Part shown: piece by piece, positions 25,589 through 37,500 of the stretch
Layout: every line of letters starts with the position of its first letter
How positions within the stretch are numbered: position 1 is the stretch's first letter
DNA from: Talpa occidentalis
Taxonomy: Eukaryota; Chordata; Mammalia; Eulipotyphla; Talpidae
Length of the DNA: 64,000 nt
Reading direction: 5' to 3'
Assembly (NCBI RefSeq): GCF_014898055.3
Contig: NW_023603184.1
Coordinates: forward strand, 149,238,149-149,302,148
Notes under the pieces: model-generated
What the model was told of the DNA's origin: nothing
Databases searched by the model: none
The model's input: only the letters and a program-made list of their open reading frames with translations
Position numbers and translations under genes: made by a program

Positions 25589-26492
25589 TCCTAAAGTCGC
25601 CCATGTCATTCCTGTAACTGTTTTCCATGCCCTCCGCCACCACTGCTTAGATAGTAAATATTAAATAGCAAAGCCAGAAATAGAACGGGATAAAAAAAAA
25701 TGCAGGAGTTAACGAGTAACTGGGGAGGCGGGGCGGAGGCAGTCGGCAGGGCCAGGAAGGAAACGCCAGGAGCTGTCTCCTGGGCAAAGGCTGGGAGCAG
25801 CTGTGTCCATGAAGTGACCCTGGGGGCTCAGAGGCACCGTGACCTGGGGTTCTAACAGCTCTTTGCTCATGTGAAGTTTCTGTATAGTCCATGGAGCTGA
25901 GCAGGGCTCACAAGCACTCACACGCACATGGGAACCGAGCATACAGTGATGGTGACATTTCAAATCAAAAGGAAAGGGACTGAGTAGAGGATGCTGGGGC
26001 AACTGGGCAGGTGTTTAGGGGAGGGGACGTGCCCCCCCAATCTTAACATCAGTGTGAGCCAGGAGTGTGGCTGGCAAGATGGTAGCCACTAGCCACGGCG
26101 GCTATTTAAATCTAAATGAATTCAATGAACTTTGATTCAGTGGCCTTGGCCCTATCTCAAGTACTGAAGAATCCACGGGGCGGGACACCACCCGCTTGGA
26201 CGATACAGACACATCCACCATCACAGACAGATCTGCTGACCAAGGCTGTTCCCGAGGGCTCAAAGGTTTATGTGCGAAAACTTACCCTGGTAAAGTGCTA
26301 GAAGAAAAACACCAATTTAGAATCTTGGACTAGAGAAGTAGCTGAAAACCACTCAAAAAACTACACACCACAGAAAAATTGTTCAACTCCCTGAGTGAAA
26401 ATTGGAAATTTTCTGTGTTTGAAAAATAACTTCATGACCGAGATGTCACATAGTGAAAAGCCAGGGGAAGAGCTATGACCCACAAACAGATA
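25589..26492. other. Intergenic unique DNA
   Basis: No gene or assigned repeat recognised. Confidence 0.5.
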
Positions 26493-26503
26493 AAGAGCGT
26501 TTT

Positions 26504-26835
26504 CTTTTATTTATTTATTTTTTAATTTTTTTTTTATAGAGGCATGTTTTATTATTTGTTTGTTTGTTTGTTTGTTTTTGTTTATACAAGCACTGGGTGG
26601 TACAGTCAGAAGCACGGGAGGGTGAGAGAATTCACCAGAGCCAGAGCGGGGAGCAGAGCAGGCAGAAGGACCGAAGGACACTGCTGAGGGGAGCAGCGGG
26701 CGGCAGGAGAGGTCTGCGCGCCATGTGGGACCCTCCTCTGATGACCGGGGAGCAGCCGGGGATTGAACCGGCGCCACAGAGGCCACCGGCAGCTTCGCAA
26801 CCCAGCGCTCAACCGCTGCGCCACCGGGGAGGCCC
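26504..26835 (-). mobile_element. tRNA-derived SINE, copy 1 (antisense)
   Basis: On the minus strand the element starts GGGCCTCCCCGGTGGCGCAG. It has an A box TGGCGCAGCGG (26813-26823) and a B box GGTTCAATCCC (26759-26769), a tRNA-unrelated body containing CTGCTCCCCTCAGCAGTGTC, and a tail of (CAAA)n and A/T-rich sequence. AAGAGCGTTTT flanks it at 26493-26503 and 26836-26846, a target-site duplication. The most complete and least decayed of the five copies. Confidence 0.9.
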
Positions 26836-26846
26836 AAGAGCGTTTT

Positions 26847-27540
26847 ATTTTAATAATTAAAAAAATAAAGGAACGTGGGGGGCAGAGGTGCTGACACTGC
26901 ATGGGCCACCAACACCAAACACCCATGAATACAGGACGGAGGTTTCACCTCACACGTGATGAAGGAAACGCAGGTCTGTGGTGATGACATACTCCAGAAT
27001 GGAAGTGACCAAGTTCCAACCCTTGCTGGCAGAAATTACAAGGCCTGGGCGCCTGGTGAGCTACGTGGGGCATCTGGGGGCTCGCGACTGTCAGGCTGTG
27101 GGCGAGCAGAGCAAGCTCTTGGGAGGCAGTTTGCCAGAAGAAATCTCATTTTTTTGTTTTTTTTTTTTAATTGCCTTTGTTTTTACCTTGTGTTGGCCGC
27201 ATTCCGCACGTCCCCTGGTCCTTGTCCTGTTTCCACCATCCCTTCTACCCCACGTCGCTCATCCCATCCCCTGCCTCACAGCCTCGGAGCCCTGACTGTG
27301 TTGATTAAAGTCCGCTAGCGTTTTAAGTGTTTTATTTTGTGGAATAGTCTGTTGTGTAGAAGTTCAGGATTTGTCTGTGCTTCTGACTTGCTTCCCCTCA
27401 CACCCGCTCTGTCCCTGGTGCTGCTGTAGTGTCTGCCTTTTGTCTCTCCTTAGGGCTGCTGACGCTCCACAGGGTGGCTGTGCCACGCCCGGGTCCACTC
27501 ACCTGTGGGCGCACAGTTGGGCTGTTTCCCTGTCCGAGCA
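26847..27540. other. Intergenic, possible degraded L1 sequence
   Basis: T-rich stretch at 27150-27180. Sequence at 27170-27300 loosely recalls an antisense L1 3' end, but I cannot fix boundaries. No gene. Confidence 0.35.
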
Positions 27541-27720
27541 TCTATCAATAGTGCTGCCTGGAAGCCCAGATTTAAAATGTGTGTTCTCTTTGACCTAGTA
27601 TTGCCCTCATTAAGAACTACCCTACAAACACCTTTGCAAAAGTGCAGTTATGTGCACAAAATGATTGTGGCACTATTTGTTTTTCATACTTTTTAAAACT
27701 TTGCCCTTTATTCCTAATCT
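27541..27720 (+). mobile_element. Old L1M fragment, left of SINE copy 2
   Basis: AAGAACTACCCTACAAACAC, CTTTGCAAAAGTGCAGTTAT and TGTGGCACTATTTGT follow the L1M region near the end of ORF2. The fragment is interrupted by SINE copy 2. Confidence 0.6.
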
Positions 27721-27726
27721 ATTTTT

Positions 27727-27984
27727 TTAAGATTTTATTTATTTATTTTTGCATAGAACTGGGTGTAGGCCAGAGGTGGGGAAAGGGGTGTGTGTGTGAG
27801 AGGAGTCGCCAGAGACAGAGTGGGGAGCAGAACAGGCAGGTCTACTGAAATCCACTGCTGAGGGGAGCAGCAAGGACACAGGAAAGGTCTGCTGTGCCGT
27901 GTGGGTTGGCTCCCTGGTGGGGAATCGAACTTAGGCCACAGCGGTGATCGCACTGAGACCCAACCCCTCGGCCAGCATGGAGGC
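27727..27984 (-). mobile_element. tRNA-derived SINE, copy 2 (antisense)
   Basis: Minus strand: head GGCCTCCATGCTGGCCGAGG, B-box-like AGTTCGATTCC, body with TGCTCCCCTCAGCAGTG, then TCTGTCTCTGGCGACTCCTC and an (AAAT)n tail. Diverged A box (TGGCCGAGGGG). Body differences link it to copy 4 rather than copies 1 and 3. Confidence 0.85.
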
Positions 27985-28230
27985 CTTTGGGCATTATTTG
28001 TTATAGTGAAACAAGCAAGCCCGAATGTCCAACTTCAGGCCTGTTACATGATCTACCTCGTTCCGGTCATGCAGGGAAACCTTGACACAGTCATGTAGGA
28101 AAACGCTCTCCATCATGCCACATTTGCACAGGGGACACCCTGCACCCTTTAAAAATAAACATGCTGGGAAGTAAAGATCAAGATGCACACGTCAGTGCAA
28201 AATGAAAACAAGAGCTACGGCATGGCCCCC
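27985..28230 (+). mobile_element. Old L1M fragment, right of SINE copy 2
   Basis: GGCATTATTTGTTATAGTGA and CCCGAATGTCCAACTTCAGG continue the L1M pattern ('gcattgtttgtaatagc...aatgtccatca'). Decayed; the end is uncertain and the T-rich segment at 28640-28740 may be its tail. Confidence 0.55.
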
Positions 28231-29704
28231 TGGGCTTTGCACTAGTCCAACCTCTGCAGATACAACAGCCCCTTCACCTGTGCCTGTGCTTTGCTGTTTC
28301 TTTTACCCACAGTGAGTTTCGGCTTGGAAACACCATGTGCAGTATTTTGGGGGCGAATGAGCACGTTCATGGCCTCGCCGCGGTCACTGTTAACCATTGT
28401 TCTGCTCCTGCGTGAGTTGATGTTGCTCTCCTCCTCCCGTGCCTCGTGGCGAACGGGACCTCGTCACGGTCCGTGTGGACGGGGAAGACACATCGGGGGG
28501 TTAGGACCTGGCACCGCTCGGGCATCCCCTGGGGGCCGGGCTGCTGCACACACGGACCCTGCGTCTATGCAGACACAGGGCACGAGAGGGCACGAGAGGG
28601 CGTCACCCCCGATGGGTGTGGGCTCAGCGACCTTGTTTCTCTTTAGACTATTTTGTACTTTTTGATGGTGTTTTCCATTTTATTTTTTTTACCCTTATCT
28701 ACCTTCATGTGTTTGTAATAGAAAGGAAATAGTTTCAAAAATGGTGTATAAATGGAAAAGTCATCACTTCCTGCCTGAATCTGATCCCCAAAGGGCAGTG
28801 TCCACCCAGGTCAGCAGACAAAGGCACCAGGGTGGGCCTGGGGCCACGAGATGGAGCCCTGCCCGGTGCGGGGGGCAAGGCCGCCCCCACTGCCGCAGTG
28901 AGCCCCCCTGCTGTCTCGAGGTCCCAGGCCGGGTATCACCCCGCCGGCTACTGGCACCAGCGTGGCACAGAGCAGGATCTGGTTCCAGAGTTTTGTCATC
29001 ACAAGCAAATCATGTGACGCCCCCAGTGAGAAACAGCCGCAGGGCGCGGCCCTGGAGTCGGAGCCTGTCTTGACTCCCAGCTTGCGGAAATTTTCCCATG
29101 AGCCAGAGGTGAGCGCAGGTGCCAGGTGAGTGGCCAGGTGCAGGGGAGGCTGTCGGGGCCAGGACAGCTTGCCCAGATGTAGGGCAGGGTATTTCCTTCT
29201 AGTGTAAAACAGAGCTCCCGGGAGGTGGGGGAGGCCTCTGTGGGTCTAGACGGGCCGGGGGACCAGCAGGCGGCTGAGGAGAGAAGCCGTCAAGCATAAG
29301 CCTTGTTTTGTTCTCTAGAGAAACAATGAAATGTCCATGATGAGGGAAAATGTTTAAATTTTTCAGATTCCCTAACATCCCACCCGCCCTAAGTTACCCA
29401 TTCTTGGGGCCTGTTCTCCGGTCTTTTTCCACGTCCACACATATTGCTCACATTTCTGACTAAACCACACCCTGAAAGCAGCATTTTGTCCTTTCAGCCC
29501 CACACAGCATAAAGGCCCTCCCACCCTGGGCACGGCCTTCCCGCGCCTCCAGGCCATTCTGTTGGCAGGTCCCGGCGGAGACTTCAGATTTGATCCCCTG
29601 AAAATGGCCGCGGGGCCAGTGTCCTCAGGACCCTGTTTTTCCTCTTGTTAAATTACTAAATATTCTCAGTCCTCAGTTCTGAAATTACAAGGCAAAGGCA
29701 ACGA
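28231..29704. other. Intergenic DNA
   Basis: No gene. GGGCACGAGA is directly duplicated near 28580-28600. The rest is unremarkable. Confidence 0.5.
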
Positions 29705-29895
29705 CATTTTTTAATTAATTTAATTTTCTTACGTCGAGGTAACATGGGCTGACTCTGTCCCATGTGTGGGAAGCCTGGGCCCTTCCCATGCAGTGGCCAT
29801 AGCGCTCCACCGGCCACCAGAGACCCCCCACCAGTCACTCTGCTCCCTCCAGCTCTGGGACACCCCATGTTTGCCACCACCAGCCGATGTCTCCA
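29705..29895 (-). mobile_element. L1MA-type 3' end fragment, antisense
   Basis: TTAATTAATTTAATTTTCTT, then GTCGAGGTAACATGGGCTG and a C-rich region with CACCAGAGACCCCCCACCAG parallels the 7265 fragment ('attgaggtaacat...ccaccacc'). Confidence 0.5.
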
Positions 29896-31555
29896 TCCAG
29901 CAGGAGCCGTCGTTGACAAGGAGGGACGTGACGAGGGCGGAGCCGGGAGGCGGCGGGGCAGGGCTGGGCTACCCTGCAAGATCCTGAGACTCTGCGGCTG
30001 GAAACAGAACCTCACTCCTCATGGCATGGAAGGTCCCCCCGTTCTCACCCTGACTCAAGGATGTGAAGTGGACGATGTCAGGCTGACCTGCTGATGAGCT
30101 GAAGCTGGAGCATCACCTGCAGGCTGACAGCTTCAGGGAACAGCTGACACGCGCCCTCAAGGCCACACACACCCTAATTTGTGCATCCCAGAGGACTGTG
30201 CCCCTGGCTGTAGCTGATAAACACCCTGTGACCTGGTTGCTCGGGGCTCAGACTTTGCCTCTGCGCCCCGGTGGAAAGCCCGCTGGTGGGAATAAAGACC
30301 TTCCCGCCCCCTCTCTGAGCGCTGCCCGCCTCCCTGACGGGGTCCTGCCGCAGCAGAGGGAGACGGTCACCTCTGTGTCCTCACATGACTGGGGCAGGGG
30401 TGGGGAGGGAGGAGCCAGGGACAGAGACAGAGGGACCCTGTCCGCTTGCAGGAACGTCAGTGTATGAGGACTCTGTCCTCACGGCCTCATTTACCCTTGG
30501 CTGCTCCCTGAGAGCCCTGTCTCCACAGCAGCCGCGCCGGGCTTAGGATTCACCCCGTGAATGGGGGGAGGGGTGGCACAATCACAGCAGCCTCGCCCTC
30601 CGAGAAGCCCTGGACCCTCCAGGCCCAACCCCTCCGGGACCCAGCCGCTGGCCGGCAGGAGGCCCGGGTGTGGTTTGTGAAAGGGGACCTTGAGGTCTGC
30701 ACCTCAAATGGAGTTTGGGAGAAAGTCAACCAAACAGAAGGCAGGGGGTTCGGTGTCCACGTTGAGACTGACCCCGATTCCAGCCTGCCTTGGGGGTGCT
30801 GGGTGGCCAGTGCGTGTGAGTTCAGCGTGAGAGAATGGGGAAGGAGGCGTGACCGTGGACCCAGGCCTGCCCGTCGACAACCGCTCCCGGCCTCCCCTCC
30901 CACTTGTGCGGTGACCTGGGACCACCGCCAGGACCCCCAGCTCCCCTGGAGTCCTGGGGTCGCATCACGAAGCCGGGTCTGTCTGCGCTGGAGCCCTAAT
31001 TACGCCAGAGCCCCTGGCGTGTCTCACACCTGGGAGACCATGGACGCGGGAGCCCAAGCTGGGGGAACGGTGAGCATGGGGAGGCCCGTCCACTTCCCCA
31101 GGCCCTGACCACTGGGGCTCCATCCCCAGATGAAACGTCCCGTGCATGCAGGGAGAGGAAGGCGGCATCTGCAAATGAGCCTCTGGTCACAGCCTGTCTG
31201 CATAGGACTGGCCTGGCCAGTCAGCACTGGACAGCTCTGTGTGGATCAATACTTTGGCCACCGGGATTCTCCTTGAAAAGAAACGTGGGATCCCCCAAGA
31301 CCGGCACCAGGACAGGAGCTGCAGAGCAAGCCCAGCAAAGCCAGGAAACCTTGCCCCTGCCCCTCATTCACCTGCCCCTGAGGGAGAGCCAGCCCCCCCA
31401 CCCGAGGCCTTTCCTCCCCGAGCAAAGTCCTCACATGGGCCTGACATGTACACGAGCCATGTGGCTGTCCCTGCTCCTGCTGCACGCACAAAGCCCCCAA
31501 ACCAAGAAGACAGCGTGAGTCCAAAGAACGGAGCAGCGTATCCATCATTGTCTTT
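29896..31555. other. Intergenic unique DNA
   Basis: GC-rich unique sequence; the 183-codon frame at 30557-31108 has no recognisable domain. No gene seen. Confidence 0.5.
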
Positions 31556-31570
31556 AAAGTCTACAACGAG

Positions 31571-31850
31571 CGGGCCTCCCCTTGTGGCGCAGCGGTTGAG
31601 CGCTGGGTTGCAAAGCTGCCCGCAGCCACTGCAGCGCTGGTTCGATCCCCGGCCACAGGCGAGGGTCCCACATGGTGCATAGACCTCTCCTGCCGCGCCC
31701 GCTGCTCCCCTCAGCAGTGTATTTCGTCAGTCTGCCTGTTCTGTTCCCTGCTCTGGCTCTGGTGAATCCTCTCACCCTCCTGCGTTTCTGACTGTACCCC
31801 AGTGCTTGTTTAAATAAATAAATAAATCTTAAAAAATAAATAAATAAAAT
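31571..31850 (+). mobile_element. tRNA-derived SINE, copy 3 (sense)
   Basis: Starts GGGCCTCCCCTTGTGGCGCA; A box TGGCGCAGCGG at 31585-31595; perfect B box GGTTCGATCCC at 31639-31649; body with CCCGCTGCTCCCCTCAGCAG; tail of AAAT repeats with AATCTT. AAAGTCTACAACGAG (31556-31570) and AAAGTCTACAATGAG (31851-31865) form a 15-bp target-site duplication with one mismatch, fixing both ends of the element. Confidence 0.93.
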
Positions 31851-31865
31851 AAAGTCTACAATGAG

Positions 31866-32714
31866 GAATTTGCATTTAGGGTCCTGGATGCTGGAGGCAG
31901 TGGCCTGGGGGGCAGGACGGTCCACGCCACAGCCCCACCTGGGGGTTCTCATGCCCTGCTCTGTGCATGGGACCTTTGTGATGCGAGCTAGCAGGGTGTG
32001 GGGGCACGCCATGGGCCTCTCAGTTCTCCCATGGTCAAGAGTCGTGTCTGGATCACAAGCAAGGTTGGCACCATGAAAGGCCTCTCCTAGAGGGGCGGCG
32101 ACTCCCCCCGGGGTGGCCTGTCCCCATCTTGGGATTCCCCCGACTGCCGTACCTGGGAAGGGGAGGGTGCCGCAGAGCCCACCGGAAATGCGTGACGAGT
32201 GGTGAAAGGCAGCCGAGGGCCCTGCTGGGGTGCTCCTCGCTCTAGGGTTCAGCCCAGACTCCCTCCTCCAGGTCTACCCCTCACCCCACCTCTGCCCACA
32301 GAGCCGGAGGAGCCAGCTTGCATCATCTGAGGCTTTTCAACTGCTTCCACGATCATCCTACTGCCTCTCCTCAAAACAAACCACCCCGCCCTTTGCCAAA
32401 CGTGGCCGGCTCCTGGTGCCTGTCCCGGAGCTTCAGCTCAGCTGACCTTGAAGGTCAAGGTCGTGGGGTGTTCAGGGGCTGCTCATAATAAGTGTGTGCA
32501 CATGGGGGGAAGGAGAACGGAAATCCAGCCCAGACCCCCGGGTAGAAGGAGCCGGTGTCCAGTGTGACGTCCCTGAGGCCCCTAGAGTGCACACTTGGGG
32601 TGACCCAGCAGGTTTACGCATCCTCTGTCCGCCCTGACGGCTCTGAGATGGAGGCGCCTTTCCGGTTAGGCCAGACACGTGGGGCTCCAGGGGACTCTCC
32701 TCCCCAGCCTGCCG
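31866..32714. other. Intergenic unique DNA
   Basis: Unique; contains the palindrome at 32443-32457 listed below. No gene. Confidence 0.5.
32443..32463. promoter_or_regulatory. Everted nuclear-receptor half-sites
   Basis: TGACCTTGAAGGTCA at 32443-32457 is a perfect 15-bp inverted repeat of the TGACCT/AGGTCA half-site separated by three bases, and a second AGGTC follows directly (AAGGTCAAGGTC). It could bind NR5A/ERR-type monomers or receptor dimers. Function is inferred. Confidence 0.35.
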
Positions 32715-32715
32715 C

Positions 32716-32820
32716 TGCCTCACACAGTGGGTGCTGCCTCACATAGTGGGTGTTCCCTCACACACACAGTAGGTGCTGCCTCACACGTAGTAGGTGCTCC
32801 CTCACACACAGTGGGTGCTC
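32716..32820 (+). repeat. Minisatellite, five units of 19-23 bp
   Basis: Five tandem variants of TGCCTCACACAGTGGGTGC, differing by CA number, TG/TA changes and TGCC/TCCC starts. Unit lengths vary through the CACA part. Not a CRISPR: units are contiguous with no spacers. Confidence 0.9.
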
Positions 32821-35800
32821 AGCCACCATTTGTTTCCTGGCCAAGTGGCCCCATTTTCCTGCTGGCCCCAACTAAGCTGAAAAATAAGATCGCAGAGAGC
32901 TCGTTTAATGTAAACACAGTCATACTTTGAGTTTGGGAACAAAAGGGGTGCCAGGGCCTGGCTCTAAATTAAAGTCGCCAATGTCCCTCGTAGAACCGTG
33001 GGTGGGGACAGGGGCCTGCAACTGCTGGTGGGTGGGTGACGACTCTGCCTTATGGGTGAGGCAGCACAGCCTGAGGTGGTCAGGGAAGCGCCCTGGCCTG
33101 CAGGTGACCAGGCGTCGAGGTAGTGAGGCCCGTGGTTCTGCGGTGAGGACCCTGGGCCACGCCTCTGCCTCTGGGGTTGAGCTGGGGCGACGGGCTCCTG
33201 GCCTCCAGCCGCGCTCACCCTTGAACAGCGGCCATCTGGAGACGCCGCGCAGGCTGGCCTGTAACATCCCGGCCCCGGGCGGTCGCACCTTCCCCACGGC
33301 AGAAGGAGCCGTCTGGCCCAGACGCTGTTGGCAGAGGCCAGTGGCCTGCGCGGGGCCAGGCTGCTGCCCTCCACGGGGTTCTACTCCAGAGCAGAACGAG
33401 GTTCTGGTCCAGTCTCCCGAGGGGGTGGGGGAGCACAGAATACCCCTGGCCCCCAAGGGGACATCTTACCCTATAAACTCGGGCGGTGAGCCGTGTGCAG
33501 TGCCCGATAAAGGTCTTTGGAGGCAGAGAAGTGGGGTTTGCATCGTGTCTAAGAAACATCTAGGATCTGCTTTGGTTTTCTCTGGGCTTCCTAAAAGAGG
33601 GCTGTGACCAAACACATTTTCCAGAGAAAATTAATAGCAAAGATTAGAACAGCAACAACAAAATGTTTCCACTGTGAGCGTCCTGTGAAATGTCCCGGGG
33701 AGGCACCTCCCGGTCTGGCAGGTAAGAGCAGAGCCAGCTGTGGGGAGCCGGGGCTGGGAAACAGCCACACAAACACGCTGCCTGAGGTGACCAGCCCTCC
33801 CCACCCTCCACCGCCCCACGGTGGCCAGGAGCCAGATAAAGGGAGTAAGCAGGAGGCAGGCATCCTGGCACGGCCTCCTGGCCACAAGCTCTCCAAAAAC
33901 AGAGAGATTAAACCCCTCCTCGCCCTCTGCCCATGCAGCCTCAGTATCGCTCAGTCAAAATCACAACTAGAAGCTTCCATGTCAAGAATAATTACATTTT
34001 TTAATGTCAATGTCACGTGCTCCCACCTACACAAGCGGACCCCGGACTTGCGTCCACAGGGACAGCTCTCAGAGTGAGCCCGCGGGCGGCTTCCTGGGCC
34101 GCACCCTCGCTGGGTGAGCTGGTAAGCGTGTCGTCTGACTATGACCGAGACGCAGCTCCCCGGGGCCACCCGCCACCACTGTGGACGCCGTCAGACCCCA
34201 TTCCCACACCATCCTGGTTACCCAGAGGTGTAGGTGGACAGGTGCTGTCGGCCGACGATGTTGCTGGATCTTGTCAGAAAGGCAGACTCGGAGCCACCTG
34301 AGATCCGCGGGCTCAGAGCCTGCAAGTTTAACAGGACCAGGTGGTCTGCGTGTGCTTCAGAGCGCTGGCCTGTAGGTCCTCTGGTCCAGTGGACACTTTC
34401 CAAGCCAGGAACTGGGCGTCCAGGAGAGGACGTCACCTGCCTGTGCCAGGAAGTTGTGGCCAGGCCAGTGTGGCTCGCGCCCCTCCACCCTGGTGGACAC
34501 ACGGTCACCACTTCTTCCCGCACAACTGGGAGGAGCTCTCCTCCCGGAGCCAGAGGTGGACAGAGGACGGCCCTGTAAAAGAGTGGAGATGGAGGACAAG
34601 CCCGGGACCCCCGGCAGGTGCGGGGAGCTGTGAACAGGGCCTGTGCGTGCCCGTACTCTGGTCTGGCTCCTGAACGCACAGTAGCGTTTCCCTGTGGAAA
34701 CCAGCGAGTTCATCGACTGCAGGAGTGTGATGAGTTTGAAATGACCTGGAGCAGATATCTCCAAGAATAGTGCTTGGCCAAGGAGTTGATGGACAAACAC
34801 CTCAACATCCACCGTTCGGGGCACTGCGGGGTGTACCCCAGGCAGTCTCAGTGCACTGAGCCCCAGGTGCCCAGGGCAGCAGCCACCACAGGAGCCACCT
34901 TACACTGGCTTCCTCCCTCTCCTCATCTCATCAAGACTCCCCTCCAGGGCTTCTGGGCGTCTGGCCAACCGGCCCTGCTCTCCCACCTTCCTCCTAGCCT
35001 CTGCCCCGAAGGCCCCTGGACTGGGCTGAGGAGCACCCACTCTGCACTTGAAGGGGGTGTTTCTGTTCCCTCCAGAGATTTCCCTTGCTTGGTGATGATG
35101 CAGTTTGGGTGGAGCTGGGCTGCGGAGGAGGGGCTGACACTGGTTTGACCAGTTCCCTCTGCTGTCAGCTGTGGGCTCTGAGAGGCGCTTGCCACCCCCT
35201 GTTTACCCTTCACTTTGGGGTCACAGAACTGCCTAAGAGGCTTGGTTGGTGCAACGTAAGCCGGTTGCAATGTTGGCATATCCCGCAATTCCAGGAGTCG
35301 AAGAAAGACCTTGGGTTGACTTTGCTGTTTCTTCCTCAGGAGCCCGTAGGTCCCCACCGGGCCAGCTGCACTCCAAGGCCCTGGCTCCCGGCCTGCCCCT
35401 CCAGACTCCCCCGTGGTGTCCCAAGCTCCTCATCGCTGTTGGTTTGCTGTCCAGAAAACCCCTTTTGGAGGCCTCTACGGCAAGCAGAACCTTCTGGACC
35501 CTGTGCAGGGCAGCACACTGCAAGAGCTGAAGGGCCCTGCCTGACCACTCACCCCCGAGGGGCCCAGCAGGAGACCCTCGCACCATGCCCAGCAGTGGCC
35601 CCCGTGTGCTCCAGTAAACCCTGACATCCGCATTGGAATTCTATGTAACTTCCACACTCTGTGGAATAGTCTCCTTAGGACTTCGTAAAAACCATTTGAA
35701 GGGTAAAAACGCTCCTTACCTCACGAGGCCGTACAGAAACAGGCAGTGGGTGGATGGGGCCTCCTGGCCAGCGTCTCCCACTCCAGATGGGGGGTAGTGG

Positions 35801-36764
35801 CCCCGGAGCCCGCTCCACACTCCCGGGGAAGGGAGGGGCGTGGACAGGGTGTGTCCAGGAGAGCAAAGGGGGAGAGACAGGACCCTCAAGAGATTTAGAA
35901 TCTTTGCACTTAAATTTAAAATGAATGTGAGATAAAATTAACTTATAGATTTAAGGATTTTAACTATTTAAGTCATATCATCTTTTTAAATATTTAAAAT
36001 AAAAAATATTTAAATATCCGGAGAGCCTTGATGGCCTGAGCCAGTGTTTCTGGCTTCTTCTTTCCATCCCTATCTGCCAGCGAATCTAACGGGAACCCTC
36101 TTCTCTAATAAGAGGGAAGCAGGGCTTTTATGTAGAGGGAGCCGTGGACAGGATGCAACAACCCTGAGGCCAGCGGGCTGCCCTGGGGGGCTCCACGGGC
36201 AGCGTGACCGCCTCAGTCCTGTGCCCAGGAGGAGCAAGCGCAGACAAATGGCTTCTGTCCCTTTCTAAAAGCATCTGATGTCCCGGGGGACATGGGAACA
36301 CTGGCCAGCACGCTGGACCCCGGCCAGGCACCTGCAAGCCTCTGCGTGGGCACGTGGACACCTGGGGCTAGTGAGCCCCACACAGAGCTGGCCGGGCTCA
36401 GCCTCGAGGAGCCTCGACATTACCGTCAAAAGGCAGCGCCCGTGACACAGAGAAAGCAGGTGAGCTCAGGGCTGGGAAAACGCTCTTCAGTGCAGCAGAA
36501 GCTGGTCAGTTACCAGCACGTGGATCTGTGTCTGTGATCAGGCTCGTGTCCGCAGCACGGACAATGTCTCAGTGATCACCCCGGTGAAATATTCCATTGT
36601 GTTTTTAAAATTAGGACAGCCCAGCGGCTGGATTAGAGAGTGTGTGGGTCACTCTCAGGAAAGTGCTGTCATTTCTGGGCCTGTCCCATCTGGCCAGGGC
36701 TCTCGAGCGAGTCGCCACCTCCCTGACCTGGGGCCTCCTGCTCGGACCCATCGCAACCTTGCAC
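32821..36764. other. Intergenic DNA
   Basis: No gene. 32821-35880 is GC-rich unique sequence with long non-homologous frames on both strands (up to 226 codons at 32927). An AT-rich island occupies 35930-36016. Confidence 0.5.
35930..36016. other. AT-rich island with inverted TTTAAATATTT arms
   Basis: Nearly pure A/T sequence inside GC-rich flanks. TTTTTAAATATTTAAAA (35983-35999) and AAAAATATTTAAATA (36002-36016) can pair. Such islands can act as matrix-attachment or low-stability sites; nothing here proves that. Confidence 0.4.
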
Positions 36765-36845
36765 GGTCTCAGAAGGTTAAATGAGATAGCGCTGACAGGT
36801 GCCCAGCCAAGTCCTTAGTGGCGATTTGATAAATATTTAAACTGA
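36765..36845 (+). repeat. MIR-family 3' end
   Basis: GAAGGTTAAATGAGATAGCG, then GGTGCCCAGCCAAGTCCTTA and GATTTGATAAATATTT follow the 'aggattaaatgagata...gcctggcacatag...ctcaataaatgtt' end of MIR. Confidence 0.6.
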
Positions 36846-36949
36846 ATCTATATTTGGAAACCAAGTAAAAATGGGAGAACAGAGAAGCTGTCCTTTCTGG
36901 TGACCTTCCTTTGCACGCAATCAGGGCATCCACCAAAAGGAGCAGGTTA

Positions 36950-37500
36950 CCAAATGCACTGAATCCTAAAATTTAATAAAACCCCCCAAGATAGTGTCGC
37001 AGATGATCTATTAAACAAACAAAACCTCAAAAATCCATGACAAGTAGAGGAGAAAATAATCAAGTACATAAACGCTAAGGAAACCATCCATTAGCTGCCT
37101 CGATGGATCCATTCCAAACCATGACTTGGTTTTCACATGATCTGGGAGAATATTATACAATTTCAAAAGTGTCTGTAAACTAGTCATTTGCATCTGATTT
37201 CTCAATGTCTAATTTGTTCATCAGCCAAAGCTATGTGTATAAAACCAGCTTTTTAATCAGCTCGCAGAATGTGTATAAGCAAATTAATCTTCCATTTTAT
37301 GAAAGAAGGATTCGTACACTCAGAATTAGCATGCATTTTGCACTTGATACGCAGAGAGAGTGATTTACGCGGTTGTGTTCGCATGTGCCCCTGTAAACAT
37401 CCACTTTAAAAACGGCCATGAATCCAAGATCATGTGCAGATTATAGATGCATTTTCCACCCCCGATAGCTGAGGTGAACGCAGACCAGTGTTTTCTGGCA
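36950..37500. promoter_or_regulatory. Candidate conserved noncoding element
   Basis: AT-rich, non-repetitive sequence rich in homeodomain-type cores (ATTA/TAAT), with a consensus POU octamer ATTTGCAT at 37186-37193, AGCAAATTAATC at about 37278, and TAGCATGCATTTTGCA near 37327. No repeat pattern and no open frame. This composition is typical of developmental enhancers, but conservation was not tested. Confidence 0.35.

Noticed and set aside
31585..31649. A and B boxes as a functional tRNA gene
   Set aside because: The boxes belong to a SINE head; no cloverleaf with a valid anticodon arm and acceptor stem is formed, and target-site duplications show retroposition.
32716..32820. Repeat array considered as a CRISPR
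   Set aside because: Units are contiguous and variable with no spacers, in a mammalian genome.
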